64,000 nt of DNA from Arenibacter sp. 6A1 (GTDB taxonomy: Bacteria > Bacteroidota > Bacteroidia > Flavobacteriales > Flavobacteriaceae), in assembly GCF_012272855.1 (NCBI RefSeq), contig NZ_JAAXCQ010000007.1, positions 1 to 64,000 of the forward strand. The letters run 5' to 3'. The position numbers and the translations under genes are program-made. Shown piece by piece: positions 19,237 through 28,886 of this stretch. Under the pieces are notes generated by a model, which was not told the DNA's origin, did not search any database, and saw only the letters and a program-made list of their open reading frames with translations. How positions within the stretch are numbered: position 1 is the first letter of the stretch; every line of letters begins with the position of its first letter.

Positions 19237-19998
19237 TTAATTTAACTCTATCAAAATAGGGCAATGGTCACTGTGCTTGGCTTCAGACAAGATCACCGAA
19301 CGTTTTAATCGGTCGGCCAATGGCTCGCTCACCATTCCGTAATCTAAACGCCATCCCTTATTATTGGCACGAGAATTTGCCCTATAACTCCACCAAGTAT
19401 AATTGTGGGGTTCCTTATTAAAATGCCTAAAACTATCTATAAAGCCAGCATCCATAAAATCGCCTATCCATTCCCTTTCTACCGGTAAGAATCCAGAAAC
19501 ATTTTTATTGCGAACAGGATCGTGGATATCTATGGCTTCATGACAAATATTATAATCGCCACATATCACTAGGTTCGGTCTCTCTTTTTTTAATTCACTG
19601 ATATAGTCCTTAAAATCGTCCATATATTGCAACTTAAGATCTAGCCTATCCAAATTTGTTCCCGATGGCAAATACAGACTCATTACGGAAACCCCATTAA
19701 AATCGGCCCTGATATTACGTCCCTCAAAATCCATATAGTCAATTCCGGTTCCGTACTCTATATGATCCGGTTCTTGTTTAGACAAAATAGCGACCCCACT
19801 ATACCCCTTTTTTTGTGCACTGTACCAGTAGTTATAACGATAGCCCAACTCCTCAAAAATACTCAGGTCTAACTGCTCTTTATTTGCCTTAATTTCTTGT
19901 AAACAGACTACATCGGGCCCTACACTCGTTAACCATTCTGCAAAGCCCTTGTTCAAGGCCGCCCTAATTCCGTTTACATTATAAGAAACTATTTTCAT
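19237..19998 (-). CDS. xth: Exodeoxyribonuclease III
   Basis: A 253-residue Mg-dependent AP endonuclease/3'-5' exonuclease of base-excision repair. Key residues are visible: Asn7 (SYNVNG), Glu35 (CLQEIKA), Asp148 and Asn150 (CGDYNICH) and the terminal SDHCPI motif (Asp244/His245 region). Normal length, starting MKIVSYNVNGIRAAL like other family members. It is the upstream member of a probable pair with the Tas-like reductase. Confidence 0.95.
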   Translation of the reverse strand: MKIVSYNVNGIRAALNKGFAEWLTSVGPDVVCLQEIKANKEQLDLSIFEELGYRYNYWYSAQKKGYSGVAILSKQEPDHIEYGTGIDYMDFEGRNIRADFNGVSVMSLYLPSGTNLDRLDLKLQYMDDFKDYISELKKERPNLVICGDYNICHEAIDIHDPVRNKNVSGFLPVEREWIGDFMDAGFIDSFRHFNKEPHNYTWWSYRANSRANNKGWRLDYGMVSEPLADRLKRSVILSEAKHSDHCPILIELN

Positions 19999-20251
19999 GT
20001 GATATTTTTATTGTTTGTCGTTCCGAAAATCTAAGCGCTCACAGCAACCAGATAATCCTAAAAATTAATTTTTAAAATTAAGCATTGTTTTTTGGAACAA
20101 AAAAGGTCTGTGCCTTAAGTTCCTTATTTCTTGCTTTTTTTATTCCACCATCCAATTTAATGGTCAACCAAACCAGATTTCCTTCATTTTAGAGCATCCC
20201 CCTTATAGCAATTTGATATTAATCCATATATTTAAACTTCAATATAAATCA

Positions 20252-22333
20252 ATGAAGTTTTCCCTTTCCTTAGTAATTGCGATGTTCGTTTTTAAGGCAT
20301 CCATAGCACAAACAGCTCCTAAAAAAGACAGTATCACCCAATTAGATGAGGTCATCATAATAGATCAGCGAAACCCGCTGTACAAAACCCTTACTATTCC
20401 GGATAAAACCCTTGGAAAAAAGGAGTTTCAAAATTACAGTCCCACAGATATGGTATCGGCCATCAATCAAATTTCGGGCATTTATGCCATATCCGGAGCC
20501 CTGAACACCAATAGGATTACCATTAGAGGGGTTGGTGCCAGAACCTTATACGGAACCAATAAATTAAGACTTTACTACAATAACATCCCTGTCACCAATG
20601 GGGCTGGTTTTTCGACCATAGAATCTTTCGATCTAGAAAACCTGAGCGCTATAGCCGTCATCAAAGGTCCTAAAGGCACCTCTTTCGGCACTAATTTAGG
20701 CGGTGCCATCATACTGCAGACCAACCCTGTTTTAGAAAACGGCTCTTATATCAACAATAATCTTACGCTGGGGTCCTACGAGCTGTTTAAGAACAACCTC
20801 TTGGTTAGCCATAAGGACGACCAACTTTCCGTACGACTGCAATACGGGCATTTAGAGACCAATGGGTATCGGGAAAACAACCGCTTCCAAAGCGATAACC
20901 TTTTATTGGATCTTGGATATCGGATAGATAAAAAAAACCATATCTCCCTGTTGCTCAACCAAGTAGATTATACAGCACAAATCCCCAGTTCTTTGGGCGA
21001 GACCGATTTTAAGGAAAACCCCAGACAAGCCGCTTTTACCTGGAAAGCAGCCCAAGGGTACGAAGCCAATAAGTACAGCCTAATAGGACTTTCGTACACC
21101 CATAAGTTCTCGGAAAAAATTCAGAATACTACCAGTCTATTTTATTCCTATCTGGACCATTATGAACCGCGGCCCTTTGGTATTTTAGACGAGTACACTC
21201 ACGGTTACGGATTTAGAACAAGTTTTTTAGGATCTTTTGAACTAAACGGCTTGGCGATGAATTACAATTTTGGCGCCGAACTGTCCAGGGACCAATATCA
21301 CGGGCGGGAGTTTCGCAATCGCTATCGCGAAAACAACGGCCAAGGAAGCCTAAAAGGCGATTTATTCAGTAAAAACAAAGAGTTTAGAAGGCAGCTCAAT
21401 ACTTTTGGAAGCCTCGACATTCCTTTTTCCGACGTTTTTTCGGCCCAATTGGGAATAAACCTCAACCATACTTATTATGACTACAGGGATTTATATAACC
21501 AAGGAGAAAATAACAAGAGCGCTAAGCGAAAATTTGACGCTATCCTTATGCCCAGTGTAACCCTTAGGTATGCCGAAAAAAATTCCCCGTCGTTTTATTT
21601 CAATATCAGCAAGGGCTTTTCCAACCCCAGTGTCGAGGAAACTTTGACCCCCGATGGCGTAATCAACCCCGATATTGATCAGGAAACGGGGATGAATTAT
21701 GAAGTGGGAACCGAGCTTTCCCTACTAGACGAAAAACTACAAATTGGGTTGGCTTTATACCGTATGGACATTAAAAACCTATTGGTTGCCCAACGTGTTG
21801 GCGAAGACCAATATATCGGTAAAAATGCGGGCAAGACCAAACACCAGGGCTTAGAAATAGAAGCCTCCTACCAGATTCCCATTACCCCTACCGCATCCGT
21901 AAGTCCGTTTATCAGTTACACCCTTAGCGATCATAGTTTTGTAAATTTTATAGACGAAGACAAGGACTATTCTGGCAATCCGCTTACAGGGGTTCCCAAG
22001 CACCGGCTGACCACGGGCTTGAGGGCAAGGTTTTTTAAAAACCTGTATTGGAATACTGTCCATCAATATGTTGGGGCTATGCCGATGACCGATGCAAACA
22101 CCCTGTCTAGCGATTCTTTTAACGTTTTCAATAGTAAAATAGGCTACCAAAAACAATGGAGCAAAAAACTATCCGTTGGCCTGTCCCTTGGCCTCAATAA
22201 TGTTTTTGATGTCGATTACGCCCAATCCGTACTCATTAACACCACAGGATTCGGAGGCGCCGAGCCCAGGTACTATTACCCTGGCAACGGCAGGAATTTT
22301 TACAGCGGGATACAAATTCGGTATTTGCTATAG
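20252..22333 (+). CDS. TonB-dependent siderophore-type receptor
   Basis: From ATG 20252 (693 residues) the protein begins with a typical signal peptide, MKFSLSLVIAMFVFKASIAQ; the in-frame ATG at 20213 would add 13 residues before it and is less likely. It has no carboxypeptidase-like extension: a plug domain follows directly (about 35-160, ITIRGVGARTLYG, VIKGPKGTSFGTNLGGAI), then a beta-barrel ending SGIQIRYLL. The barrel pattern (FSNPSVEETL, ALYRMDIKNLL, LNNVFDVDY) is like FecA/FhuA-type iron-complex receptors, but cargo is unproven. It is a lone gene; repeat copy 2 lies 77 bases after its stop. Confidence 0.9.
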   Translation: MKFSLSLVIAMFVFKASIAQTAPKKDSITQLDEVIIIDQRNPLYKTLTIPDKTLGKKEFQNYSPTDMVSAINQISGIYAISGALNTNRITIRGVGARTLYGTNKLRLYYNNIPVTNGAGFSTIESFDLENLSAIAVIKGPKGTSFGTNLGGAIILQTNPVLENGSYINNNLTLGSYELFKNNLLVSHKDDQLSVRLQYGHLETNGYRENNRFQSDNLLLDLGYRIDKKNHISLLLNQVDYTAQIPSSLGETDFKENPRQAAFTWKAAQGYEANKYSLIGLSYTHKFSEKIQNTTSLFYSYLDHYEPRPFGILDEYTHGYGFRTSFLGSFELNGLAMNYNFGAELSRDQYHGREFRNRYRENNGQGSLKGDLFSKNKEFRRQLNTFGSLDIPFSDVFSAQLGINLNHTYYDYRDLYNQGENNKSAKRKFDAILMPSVTLRYAEKNSPSFYFNISKGFSNPSVEETLTPDGVINPDIDQETGMNYEVGTELSLLDEKLQIGLALYRMDIKNLLVAQRVGEDQYIGKNAGKTKHQGLEIEASYQIPITPTASVSPFISYTLSDHSFVNFIDEDKDYSGNPLTGVPKHRLTTGLRARFFKNLYWNTVHQYVGAMPMTDANTLSSDSFNVFNSKIGYQKQWSKKLSVGLSLGLNNVFDVDYAQSVLINTTGFGGAEPRYYYPGNGRNFYSGIQIRYLL

Positions 22334-22410
22334 TCAACGGCGATTTCTAGGGGCCTTAGAGTTCTTTTAAGGAGCAATTTCAAGGCCTTCTTCGGTAAGG
22401 ATATTTCTTT

Positions 22411-22490
22411 GGGCGTTCCCTCCTGCGTCGGGCGGGCCCTTGGCTGTATCCCTTGCTTCGCTGCGGGGATGCCGCCGCGGTCCCTAACGC
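22411..22490 (-). repeat. Dispersed 80-bp element, copy 2 (reverse orientation)
   Basis: Reads GGGCGTTCCC ... TCCCTAACGC on the plus strand. Same length as copies 1 and 4, with scattered substitutions. Confidence 0.85.
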
Positions 22491-22539
22491 GGTTTAAGGT
22501 GTAAATGAATCAATTAAGGACAACGATAATGTAAAACAC

Positions 22540-22586
22540 CAAAAAAACAAACCCCTTAACAAAACAAGGTTTTGTTAAGGGGTTAT
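22540..22586 (-). terminator. Terminator of glyS
   Basis: A 16-bp perfect stem (AACCCCTTAACAAAAC / GTTTTGTTAAGGGGTT) with a 3-base loop. On the minus strand it is followed by TTTGTTTTTTT, ~50 bases past the glyS stop. Confidence 0.9.
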
Positions 22587-22637
22587 AAGGTATTCGACGA
22601 TGATTATGATAATGACCGTCGCATTGTAGAATATGGC

Positions 22638-24182
22638 TTATGCCATTTTCTTCAACCATTCTTTCATATCTACTTCCTTAGCGATAATAGACTTCACGGC
22701 ATCGATAGATACACGTTGTTGTTCCATGGTATCTCTGTGGCGTATGGTAACTGTTCTGTCTTCTAAAGACTGGTGGTCTACCGTTATACAGAAAGGAGTA
22801 CCATTGGCATCTTGTCTTCTGTAACGACGCCCCACAGCATCTTTCTCATCGTAGATGACATTAAAGTCCCACTTAAGTTCGTCTATAATTTCGTTTGCCA
22901 ATTCTGGCAGTCCGTCCTTTTTTACCAATGGCAATACAGCTGCCTTGTTCGGGGCCAATACTGCTGGTAATTTAAGCACTGTTCTAGTAGTACCGTTCTC
23001 TAGCTCTTCTTCTTGTAAGGCATTAGAGAAAACGGCTAAAAACATACGGTCTAAACCAATTGAGGTTTCTACCACATAAGGTACATAGCTTTCGTTTAAT
23101 TCAGGGTCAAAATACTGTAATTTCTTTCCTGAGAATTCTTCGTGGCTGCTTAAGTCAAAATCGGTCCTAGAGTGTATCCCTTCCAATTCTTTAAAGCCAA
23201 ATGGGAATTTAAATTCTATATCTGCGGCCGCATCGGCATAGTGGGCCAATTTCTCATGGTCGTGGAATCTGTAATTGTCTTCCCCGATCCCTAAAGAAAG
23301 GTGCCATTTCATTCTGTTCTCTTTCCAAGCCTCGTACCATTCTTTTTGAGTCCCAGGACGTACAAAAAATTGCATTTCCATCTGTTCAAATTCGCGCTGA
23401 CGGAAAATAAACTGTCGGGCGACAATTTCATTTCTAAAGGCTTTCCCGATCTGGGCAATTCCAAAAGGAACCTTCATTCGTCCTGTTTTCTGAACATTTA
23501 AAAAGTTCACAAAAATTCCCTGCGCAGTCTCTGGCCTTAGGTATAAGTTCATGGCACTATCGGCAGAAGCCCCTAATTTAGTACCGAACATTAGGTTAAA
23601 TTGCTTTACTTCTGTCCAGTTTTTAGAACCCGATACAGGACAAGCAATTTCTAGTTCTTCGATCAGACTTTTAACATCGGCCAAATCTTCTGTTTCCAAA
23701 GATTTTCCCAATCGTTTTAAGATGGTCGTAATCTGTTCTTGATAACCAATAACCTTTGGGTTGGTTTCCAAGAATTGTTTTTTATCAAAGGATTCTCCAA
23801 AGCGCTTTGATGCTTTGGCCACTTCCTTGTCTATTTTAGCTTCAATTTTAGCAGTATAATCTTCTACTAAAACATCGGCACGATATCTTTTTTTAGAATC
23901 CTTATTATCGATTAACGGATCATTAAAGGCATCGACATGGCCGGAAGCCTTCCATACGGTCGGATGCATCAATATTGCAGAATCTAAGCCTACAATATTA
24001 TCATTCATCTGAACCATGGCCTTCCACCAATATTCTCTGATGTTTCTCTTTAATTCTGCGCCATTTTGGGCATAGTCGTAGACAGCACTTAGTCCGTCAT
24101 AAATTTCGCTAGACTGAAATACGTACCCGTATTCCTTCGCGTGGGATATTACCTTCTTAAAATCGTCTTCTTGTTTTGCCAT
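22638..24182 (-). CDS. glyS: Glycine--tRNA ligase (class II, alpha2 type)
   Basis: A 514-residue single-chain dimeric GlyRS charging tRNA-Gly. Class II motif 2 is seen in FRNEIVARQFIFRQREFEQM with the following MQFFVRPG, motif 3 in GLDRMFLAVF, and the C-terminal anticodon-binding domain includes QDANGTPFCITVDHQSLED. This is the eukaryote/archaea-like form found in many Bacteroidota, not the two-subunit GlyQ/GlyS. The start is supported by a TATTTTTG box on the minus strand only 4 bases before the ATG. It has its own strong terminator. Confidence 0.97.
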   Translation of the reverse strand: MAKQEDDFKKVISHAKEYGYVFQSSEIYDGLSAVYDYAQNGAELKRNIREYWWKAMVQMNDNIVGLDSAILMHPTVWKASGHVDAFNDPLIDNKDSKKRYRADVLVEDYTAKIEAKIDKEVAKASKRFGESFDKKQFLETNPKVIGYQEQITTILKRLGKSLETEDLADVKSLIEELEIACPVSGSKNWTEVKQFNLMFGTKLGASADSAMNLYLRPETAQGIFVNFLNVQKTGRMKVPFGIAQIGKAFRNEIVARQFIFRQREFEQMEMQFFVRPGTQKEWYEAWKENRMKWHLSLGIGEDNYRFHDHEKLAHYADAAADIEFKFPFGFKELEGIHSRTDFDLSSHEEFSGKKLQYFDPELNESYVPYVVETSIGLDRMFLAVFSNALQEEELENGTTRTVLKLPAVLAPNKAAVLPLVKKDGLPELANEIIDELKWDFNVIYDEKDAVGRRYRRQDANGTPFCITVDHQSLEDRTVTIRHRDTMEQQRVSIDAVKSIIAKEVDMKEWLKKMA

Positions 24183-24186
24183 ATGG

Positions 24187-24194
24187 CAAAAATA
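24187..24194 (-). promoter_or_regulatory. Putative -7 element of glyS (near-leaderless)
   Basis: The minus strand reads TATTTTTG followed by CCAT and then ATG. Transcription would begin at or next to the start codon. Confidence 0.5.
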
Positions 24195-24219
24195 GAATAA
24201 TACCTCATATTTGGGTAAT

Positions 24220-25116
24220 TTATTTCAAATGAAATTCTGTTGTACTCAGCAATTTCTCCTCTTCAAAAATATTCAAGGTATAAGTACCTGATATTAATGA
24301 GCCTTCGGGTACTGAAATGGCATCACAAACATTGAATTCCTCGTCCTGAAAGATAAATTGTACGCGCCTACTGTACACATTTCCATTAAAGGTAATAGTA
24401 TTGGCATTATCTGCTATAATCTTCATATCGGGACCTAAAAACTGATAGTAAATGGTTCTTTCCTCCTTGTTAGTGGCCGGATTCCCCATAATGGTGATAC
24501 AGCCCCTAAGTTTGGTCACGGAACTGGCCTTACTTGTCTTAATATGTTTGGAGCTTCGCAATTTAAAACCAGCTCCTTCACTATTTTCTAATGTTAGATA
24601 ACTTTGATTTTTAAGCTCCAAACTCAGTTCTCTGTTCTTTTTACGTAATAAGGCTTCGGTCTCGGCCAAGGAATGACTTTTGCTTTTTAGTTCGTCCAGG
24701 ATATCCTTCGTTTCTTTGTATTGGTTCCCCAAAAGCACATTGTTATACCTTAGGGTATTGTTCCTTGCTTTAAGACTATCATTTTTAGCCTCTAATTTGG
24801 ATAGGTCCGTCTTAAATTCTTTTAACTTTTCTACATTAAAATTTAACTGTCCAACAGAATCTACCAATTGTTGTATCTGAAATCTTGAATCCTGTAATTC
24901 TATTTCGTTAACTTCATTGAGTGCCGAGAGGCGGTCTACATCAGATTTTACTAGGGTGAGGTCTTTTATTAAAAGTTCTTTTTCTTGTTTCAGAAAATTT
25001 ATACGCCCCTTAGATTGGGCATAACTAAAATAAAAGGCAATTAAAACACCTAATATGATAGCTACCAGAACAGCAAAAGTGAACTTATAGTTGAATTTAT
25101 TATCTTGTAGATTCAT
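24220..25116 (-). CDS. Membrane-anchored coiled-coil protein, function unknown
   Basis: A 298-residue protein with one N-terminal transmembrane helix (about 12-32, FTFAVLVAIILGVLIAFYFS), a long coiled coil (about 35-170, rich in Leu/Glu/Lys heptads), and a C-terminal beta-rich domain (about 190-298, with RGCITIMGNPATNKEERTIY and SGTYTLNIFEEEKLL). The beta domain should face the periplasm. I recognise no named family; similar proteins in Flavobacteriaceae are left as hypothetical. It is 37 bases upstream of glyS on the same strand and diverges from the ComF-like gene. Confidence 0.7.
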   Translation of the reverse strand: MNLQDNKFNYKFTFAVLVAIILGVLIAFYFSYAQSKGRINFLKQEKELLIKDLTLVKSDVDRLSALNEVNEIELQDSRFQIQQLVDSVGQLNFNVEKLKEFKTDLSKLEAKNDSLKARNNTLRYNNVLLGNQYKETKDILDELKSKSHSLAETEALLRKKNRELSLELKNQSYLTLENSEGAGFKLRSSKHIKTSKASSVTKLRGCITIMGNPATNKEERTIYYQFLGPDMKIIADNANTITFNGNVYSRRVQFIFQDEEFNVCDAISVPEGSLISGTYTLNIFEEEKLLSTTEFHLK

Positions 25117-25162
25117 CTATCATAAAAAGTATTAAGTAGGTTATTAGTAATTAAGATTTGGT

Positions 25163-25861
25163 ATGGGCTATATTTCAAATATAATAAATGATATCAATTC
25201 TATTCTTTTCCCTAGGCAATGTTTTGGATGTAATGCGCTATTAATTAGAGGAGAAGAGCATATTTGCACCATTTGTCGGAATCAATTACCCCTTACCGAG
25301 TACAATTATGAGATAGAGAATCCGGTAGACCGCATTTTCTACGGTCGAGTGGCCATTGAAAAGGCCAGTTCCTTCCTTTTTTTCACCGAAAATGGCATCG
25401 TTAAAAACCTCATCCATTATTTAAAGTACAAAAACCAGGTCCAGATAGGTCAATTTTTAGGGGACTGGTATGGACATATTTTAAAGGAAAACAATTCCTT
25501 GGCACATATCGATTATGTTATTGCCGTTCCCTTGCACAAAAACAAATTAAAAAAACGGGGCTACAACCAAGTAGCCTTATTTGCCCAGAAAATTGCCGAA
25601 CATATCGATGCCCAGTACATAGACCATATTCTAATAAAAACGACCAATACCAGGACCCAGACCAAAAAGACAAGGATCCATAGATGGCAGCAAAAACAAT
25701 CTCTCTATATCCTTAGCGATCCAAATTTCCTTAGCAATAAAAACGTGCTCTTGGTAGACGATGTCATCACCACTGGGGCCACCATGGAAGTATGTGCCAA
25801 AACCCTTGGGGAAACCCCTGGAATAAAACTGTATCTGGGCGCTATGGCCGTAGTGTTATAA
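25163..25861 (+). CDS. ComF family phosphoribosyltransferase-like protein
   Basis: A 232-residue ComF/GntX-type protein: an N-terminal four-cysteine zinc finger (Cys20, Cys23, Cys35, Cys38) and a C-terminal type I phosphoribosyltransferase fold with the PRPP loop VLLVDDVITTGAT (195-207) and a KRGYNQ motif (about 131-136). ComF proteins assist uptake or processing of transforming DNA in competent bacteria, but their enzymatic reaction is unknown, and ComF occurs in non-competent species. 53 bases separate it from the lipoprotein gene downstream. Confidence 0.92.
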   Translation: MGYISNIINDINSILFPRQCFGCNALLIRGEEHICTICRNQLPLTEYNYEIENPVDRIFYGRVAIEKASSFLFFTENGIVKNLIHYLKYKNQVQIGQFLGDWYGHILKENNSLAHIDYVIAVPLHKNKLKKRGYNQVALFAQKIAEHIDAQYIDHILIKTTNTRTQTKKTRIHRWQQKQSLYILSDPNFLSNKNVLLVDDVITTGATMEVCAKTLGETPGIKLYLGAMAVVL

Positions 25862-25914
25862 TTTTAGATTTCTCCAAATTAGTTGTTTCTTTGTTAAACA
25901 TTTTTGTAATTGTT

Positions 25915-27528
25915 ATGATGCAACGAATTTTAGGATTTCTCTTTTTATTTTTATCCATTTCTGCTTTTGTTCAGTGTGCTAGAAGAGGTGCGCCAAGTGG
26001 TGGCGATAAGGACATTACCCCGCCAAAACTGATACGGGCAGAACCAAAAAATATGTCTGTTAATTTTAAAGAGAAAAAAATCAGATTGTACTTTGACGAG
26101 TACATAAAACTAAAGGACGTACAAAACCAGTTAATTATTTCTCCCCCTTTAAAATATACTCCATTAATTTCTCCTCAAGGTTCTCCAAGTAAGTTTGTAG
26201 AAATTATCATCAAAGACACCCTAAAACAAAACACTACCTACACCTTTAATTTTGGGCAAAGCATCATTGATAATAATGAAGGAAACCCCAATCGTTTTTT
26301 ATCCTATGTGTTTTCAACCGGAGACTATATAGATTCCTTATCGGTTTCTGGGGTGGTCAAGGACGGTTTTCATAAAAATGCCGACACCTTTATCAGTGTA
26401 ATGCTTTATGAGATAGATAGTACTTATACGGATTCTACCATTTACAAGCGTCCGCCTAACTACCTCACCAACACCTTGGACAGTACCACTATTTTTCACC
26501 TAAAAAACTTAAAAGAAGGCAAGTATGCCATTTTCGGACTAAAGGACGAGGCGAAAAACAATATTTTTGATCAAAAAACCGATAAAATCGCCTTTATAAA
26601 GGATACGGTAAGTTTACCGACCGATTCCATTTACTTGCTGACTTTATTTAAGGAAATTCCAGATTACAGTATTTCGGTGCCCAATTTTGCTTCTAGGAAT
26701 AAAATTATATTTGGCTATCAAGGTCTTGGGAAAGATATAGAAATTACCCCGCTGACCAAATTGCCCGATACGGTAAAAACATTGGTGACCAAAGAACCCA
26801 AAAAGGATACCTTAAATTTTTGGTTTACGCCCTTTAAAACCGATTCCATCGTTTTTATGGTCACCAATACTAAGGAAAAATTAAGAGACACCTTTTCTGT
26901 GAAAACCAGAAAAGTAGGTATGGACACTTTAAATTTACAGCCCAACCAAAGGGGAACTCTAAAATTCGGAAATCCACTTTATATTACCTCCAACACCCCT
27001 ATTACTAATATAGACTCTACCAAAATAAGTATGATGCGAAAGGACTCTTCCACGGTTAAAATGCATCCGACCTTAGACAGAAAAGACAATACAGTAGCGA
27101 TTTCCTTTGATTTAGAGCCAAATGAAAAGTACGATCTAAAACTCCTTCCCGGTGCCATTGAGGATTTTTTCGGCACAGTAAACGATACCTTATTATACCC
27201 TTTTACCACACAAAGTCTTGCCGATTTGGGGAATCTAAGACTTACCTTAGAAGGCGAAGTTACTTATCCACTTATTGCGCAGCTCACCGATGAAAAGGGG
27301 GTCACCAAAAAAGAATTGTTTGCCACAAAACCAGGAGTGCTCGAATTTAGCCATATAGAACCGGCAAAGTATGTCATTAGGGTTATTCACGACACCAATG
27401 GCAACCAAAAGTGGGATACCGGAAACTACCTTCAAAAGTTACAGCCCGAAAAAGTTAGCTATTACCCAACAATATTGGAGGTAAGAGCTAATTGGGAACT
27501 CGAACAGACCTTTACCCTTTTAAAGTAA
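25915..27528 (+). CDS. Ig-like domain lipoprotein
   Basis: A 537-residue exported protein. I choose ATG 25915 (MMQRILGFLFLFLSISAFVQC), because the longer frame from 25792 would run through the end of the ComF gene in another reading frame. Cys21 (22 counting another Met) is a probable lipidation site, followed by ARRGAPSGGDKD and an SbsA/BIG_5-like Ig domain starting near ITPPKLIRAEPKN (about 34-140). The rest is beta-rich with a C-terminal SdrD-like/transthyretin-like fold (HDTNGNQKWDTGNYLQKLQP). The family is common in Flavobacteriaceae; role unknown. Its last 17 bases overlap the convergent nitrilase gene. Confidence 0.8.
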   Translation: MMQRILGFLFLFLSISAFVQCARRGAPSGGDKDITPPKLIRAEPKNMSVNFKEKKIRLYFDEYIKLKDVQNQLIISPPLKYTPLISPQGSPSKFVEIIIKDTLKQNTTYTFNFGQSIIDNNEGNPNRFLSYVFSTGDYIDSLSVSGVVKDGFHKNADTFISVMLYEIDSTYTDSTIYKRPPNYLTNTLDSTTIFHLKNLKEGKYAIFGLKDEAKNNIFDQKTDKIAFIKDTVSLPTDSIYLLTLFKEIPDYSISVPNFASRNKIIFGYQGLGKDIEITPLTKLPDTVKTLVTKEPKKDTLNFWFTPFKTDSIVFMVTNTKEKLRDTFSVKTRKVGMDTLNLQPNQRGTLKFGNPLYITSNTPITNIDSTKISMMRKDSSTVKMHPTLDRKDNTVAISFDLEPNEKYDLKLLPGAIEDFFGTVNDTLLYPFTTQSLADLGNLRLTLEGEVTYPLIAQLTDEKGVTKKELFATKPGVLEFSHIEPAKYVIRVIHDTNGNQKWDTGNYLQKLQPEKVSYYPTILEVRANWELEQTFTLLK

Positions 27529-28288
27529 AGCCGTCCCTATCGTCCAAAAATTTTAATTCCTTCCTGACCTTGGTGATATGCGCTCGGGTCAGGGAGGCAT
27601 ACAGAACCTCTTCTCGGTCCGAAAACACTAATGGATGACCAAGAAGATCGTACACCGCAGAATGCCCGGAATATTCGTGTCCGTTATTGTCTAGGCCTAT
27701 TCTATTGACCCCGATAACATAAGCCATGTTTTCTATGGCTCTTGCTTTTAGCAGGGTATCCCATGCCACGATTCTTTGCTTAGGCCAATTAGCGACATAA
27801 ATTAAAATATCGTATTCTTCAACATTTCTTGCCCATACCGGAAAACGTAAATCATAACATATGAGGGGACATATTTTAAATCCCTTATAATGAAGGATCA
27901 ATTTGTTTTTCCCCGCAGCATATACCTGGTTTTCCCCAGCCAAAGTAAAGGTATGTCGTTTATCATAATAGGAGCAATCTCCATCTGGTGTTACAAATAA
28001 CAGGCGGTTGGTATAAGTACCATTCTCATAATAAGCAGCACTGCCCACTATGGCCATATGGTGTTCTTTGGCCACTTGCTGCATCCATAGAAGGGTGTTG
28101 TACCCTTCGTCCTCCGCCATATTTTCCGGATGCATGGTAAATCCGCTCGTAAACATCTCTGGCAAAATAACCAGATCGGTGTCTTTAGAAATCGCTGCGA
28201 TCTGTTTTTTAAAATTTGTTCTATTCTGATCGGGATTTTCCCATACCAAAGAAGATTGCACCAAGGCTACTTTAAGCTCATTCCCCAT
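27512..28288 (-). CDS. Nitrilase-family omega-amidase (YafV/Nit2-like)
   Basis: A 258-residue carbon-nitrogen hydrolase with the catalytic triad Glu44 (LPEMFTSGF), Lys110 (YDKRHTF) and Cys144 (PLICYDLRFPVW). The F-TSGF and CYDLRFP contexts match the YafV/omega-amidase group, which hydrolyses alpha-ketoglutaramate and related products of glutamine transamination (metabolite repair). Cytoplasmic, normal length. It ends inside the 3' end of the convergent lipoprotein gene (17-base overlap) and follows the ankyrin gene by 50 bases. Confidence 0.92.
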   Translation of the reverse strand: MGNELKVALVQSSLVWENPDQNRTNFKKQIAAISKDTDLVILPEMFTSGFTMHPENMAEDEGYNTLLWMQQVAKEHHMAIVGSAAYYENGTYTNRLLFVTPDGDCSYYDKRHTFTLAGENQVYAAGKNKLILHYKGFKICPLICYDLRFPVWARNVEEYDILIYVANWPKQRIVAWDTLLKARAIENMAYVIGVNRIGLDNNGHEYSGHSAVYDLLGHPLVFSDREEVLYASLTRAHITKVRKELKFLDDRDGFTLKG

Positions 28289-28338
28289 ATTATAAGTTAT
28301 TAGCGTACCTTAGTACGACTGCATTTTTGGCATCTAAT

Positions 28339-28818
28339 TTACGTGTTTCCCAGCAATTCCATTAAGGATGGCAACCCTTGCATTCTGGCATGATCTAGGG
28401 CAGAATTGCCACGGGCATCTTTTAGTTCTTTATCGGCACCGTGTTTTATAAGAAGTTTAGCAATGACTTCTCTATTAAAGGTAGCTGCGTAAATAAGGCA
28501 GCTGGCTCCCATAGCATTTCTCGCATTTACGTCGGCTCCTTTTTCTATAAGATTTTTTGCTACCGAGGTAAACCCTTTAAAGCATACTCCCATCAGGGCA
28601 GTATTCCCAGAAGCATCCTTGGCATCTACCTCAGCCCCTTTCCGGATCAGTTCATTGGCAATTTCTCCCCTATCGTAGTAAGTGGCCAGTATTAGAGGCG
28701 TTGTTCCTCGCTCATCCCTGGCATGTATCAAGTCAGGATTTTCAGAAATCATCCGAACCACATCTGCTGTTTCCCCGTTTCGTATGACGCTAAAAAAAGA
28801 TTCTATATCATTTTTCAT
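28339..28818 (-). CDS. Ankyrin repeat protein
   Basis: A 159-residue protein made of about four ankyrin repeats (DERGTTPLILATYYDRGEI, DASGNTALMGVCFKG, NAMGASCLIYAATFN, DARGNSALDHAR). No signal peptide, so cytoplasmic in this reading. It follows catalase on the same strand, separated by a hairpin. In Pseudomonas an ankyrin protein (AnkB) encoded next to a catalase gene supports catalase function, so a link is possible, but that is analogy only. Confidence 0.88.
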   Translation of the reverse strand: MKNDIESFFSVIRNGETADVVRMISENPDLIHARDERGTTPLILATYYDRGEIANELIRKGAEVDAKDASGNTALMGVCFKGFTSVAKNLIEKGADVNARNAMGASCLIYAATFNREVIAKLLIKHGADKELKDARGNSALDHARMQGLPSLMELLGNT

Positions 28819-28830
28819 CTTCTTCCAATT

Positions 28831-28872
28831 AAAAAAACTGTTCTCCTTAATTTTAGGGAACAGTTTTTATTC
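28831..28872 (-). terminator. Terminator or attenuator between catalase and ankyrin gene
   Basis: An 11-bp stem AAAAACTGTTC / GAACAGTTTTT with a 14-base loop and T-rich flanks, 15 bases past the catalase stop and 13 bases before the ankyrin start. Confidence 0.75.
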
Positions 28873-28886
28873 TTTTTATGCTATTA

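Larger units (their letters stand above)
22334..22637. other. Intergenic region with repeat copy 2 and glyS terminator
   Basis: Convergent gap between the TonB receptor and glyS. It holds the 80-bp repeat (22411-22490) and the glyS terminator (22540-22586); no coding frame is supported. Confidence 0.7.

Noticed and set aside
25792-25914. Longer N-terminus for the Ig-like lipoprotein
   Set aside because: Runs through the ComF coding region in another frame; the lipoprotein signal starts at 25915 or 25918.
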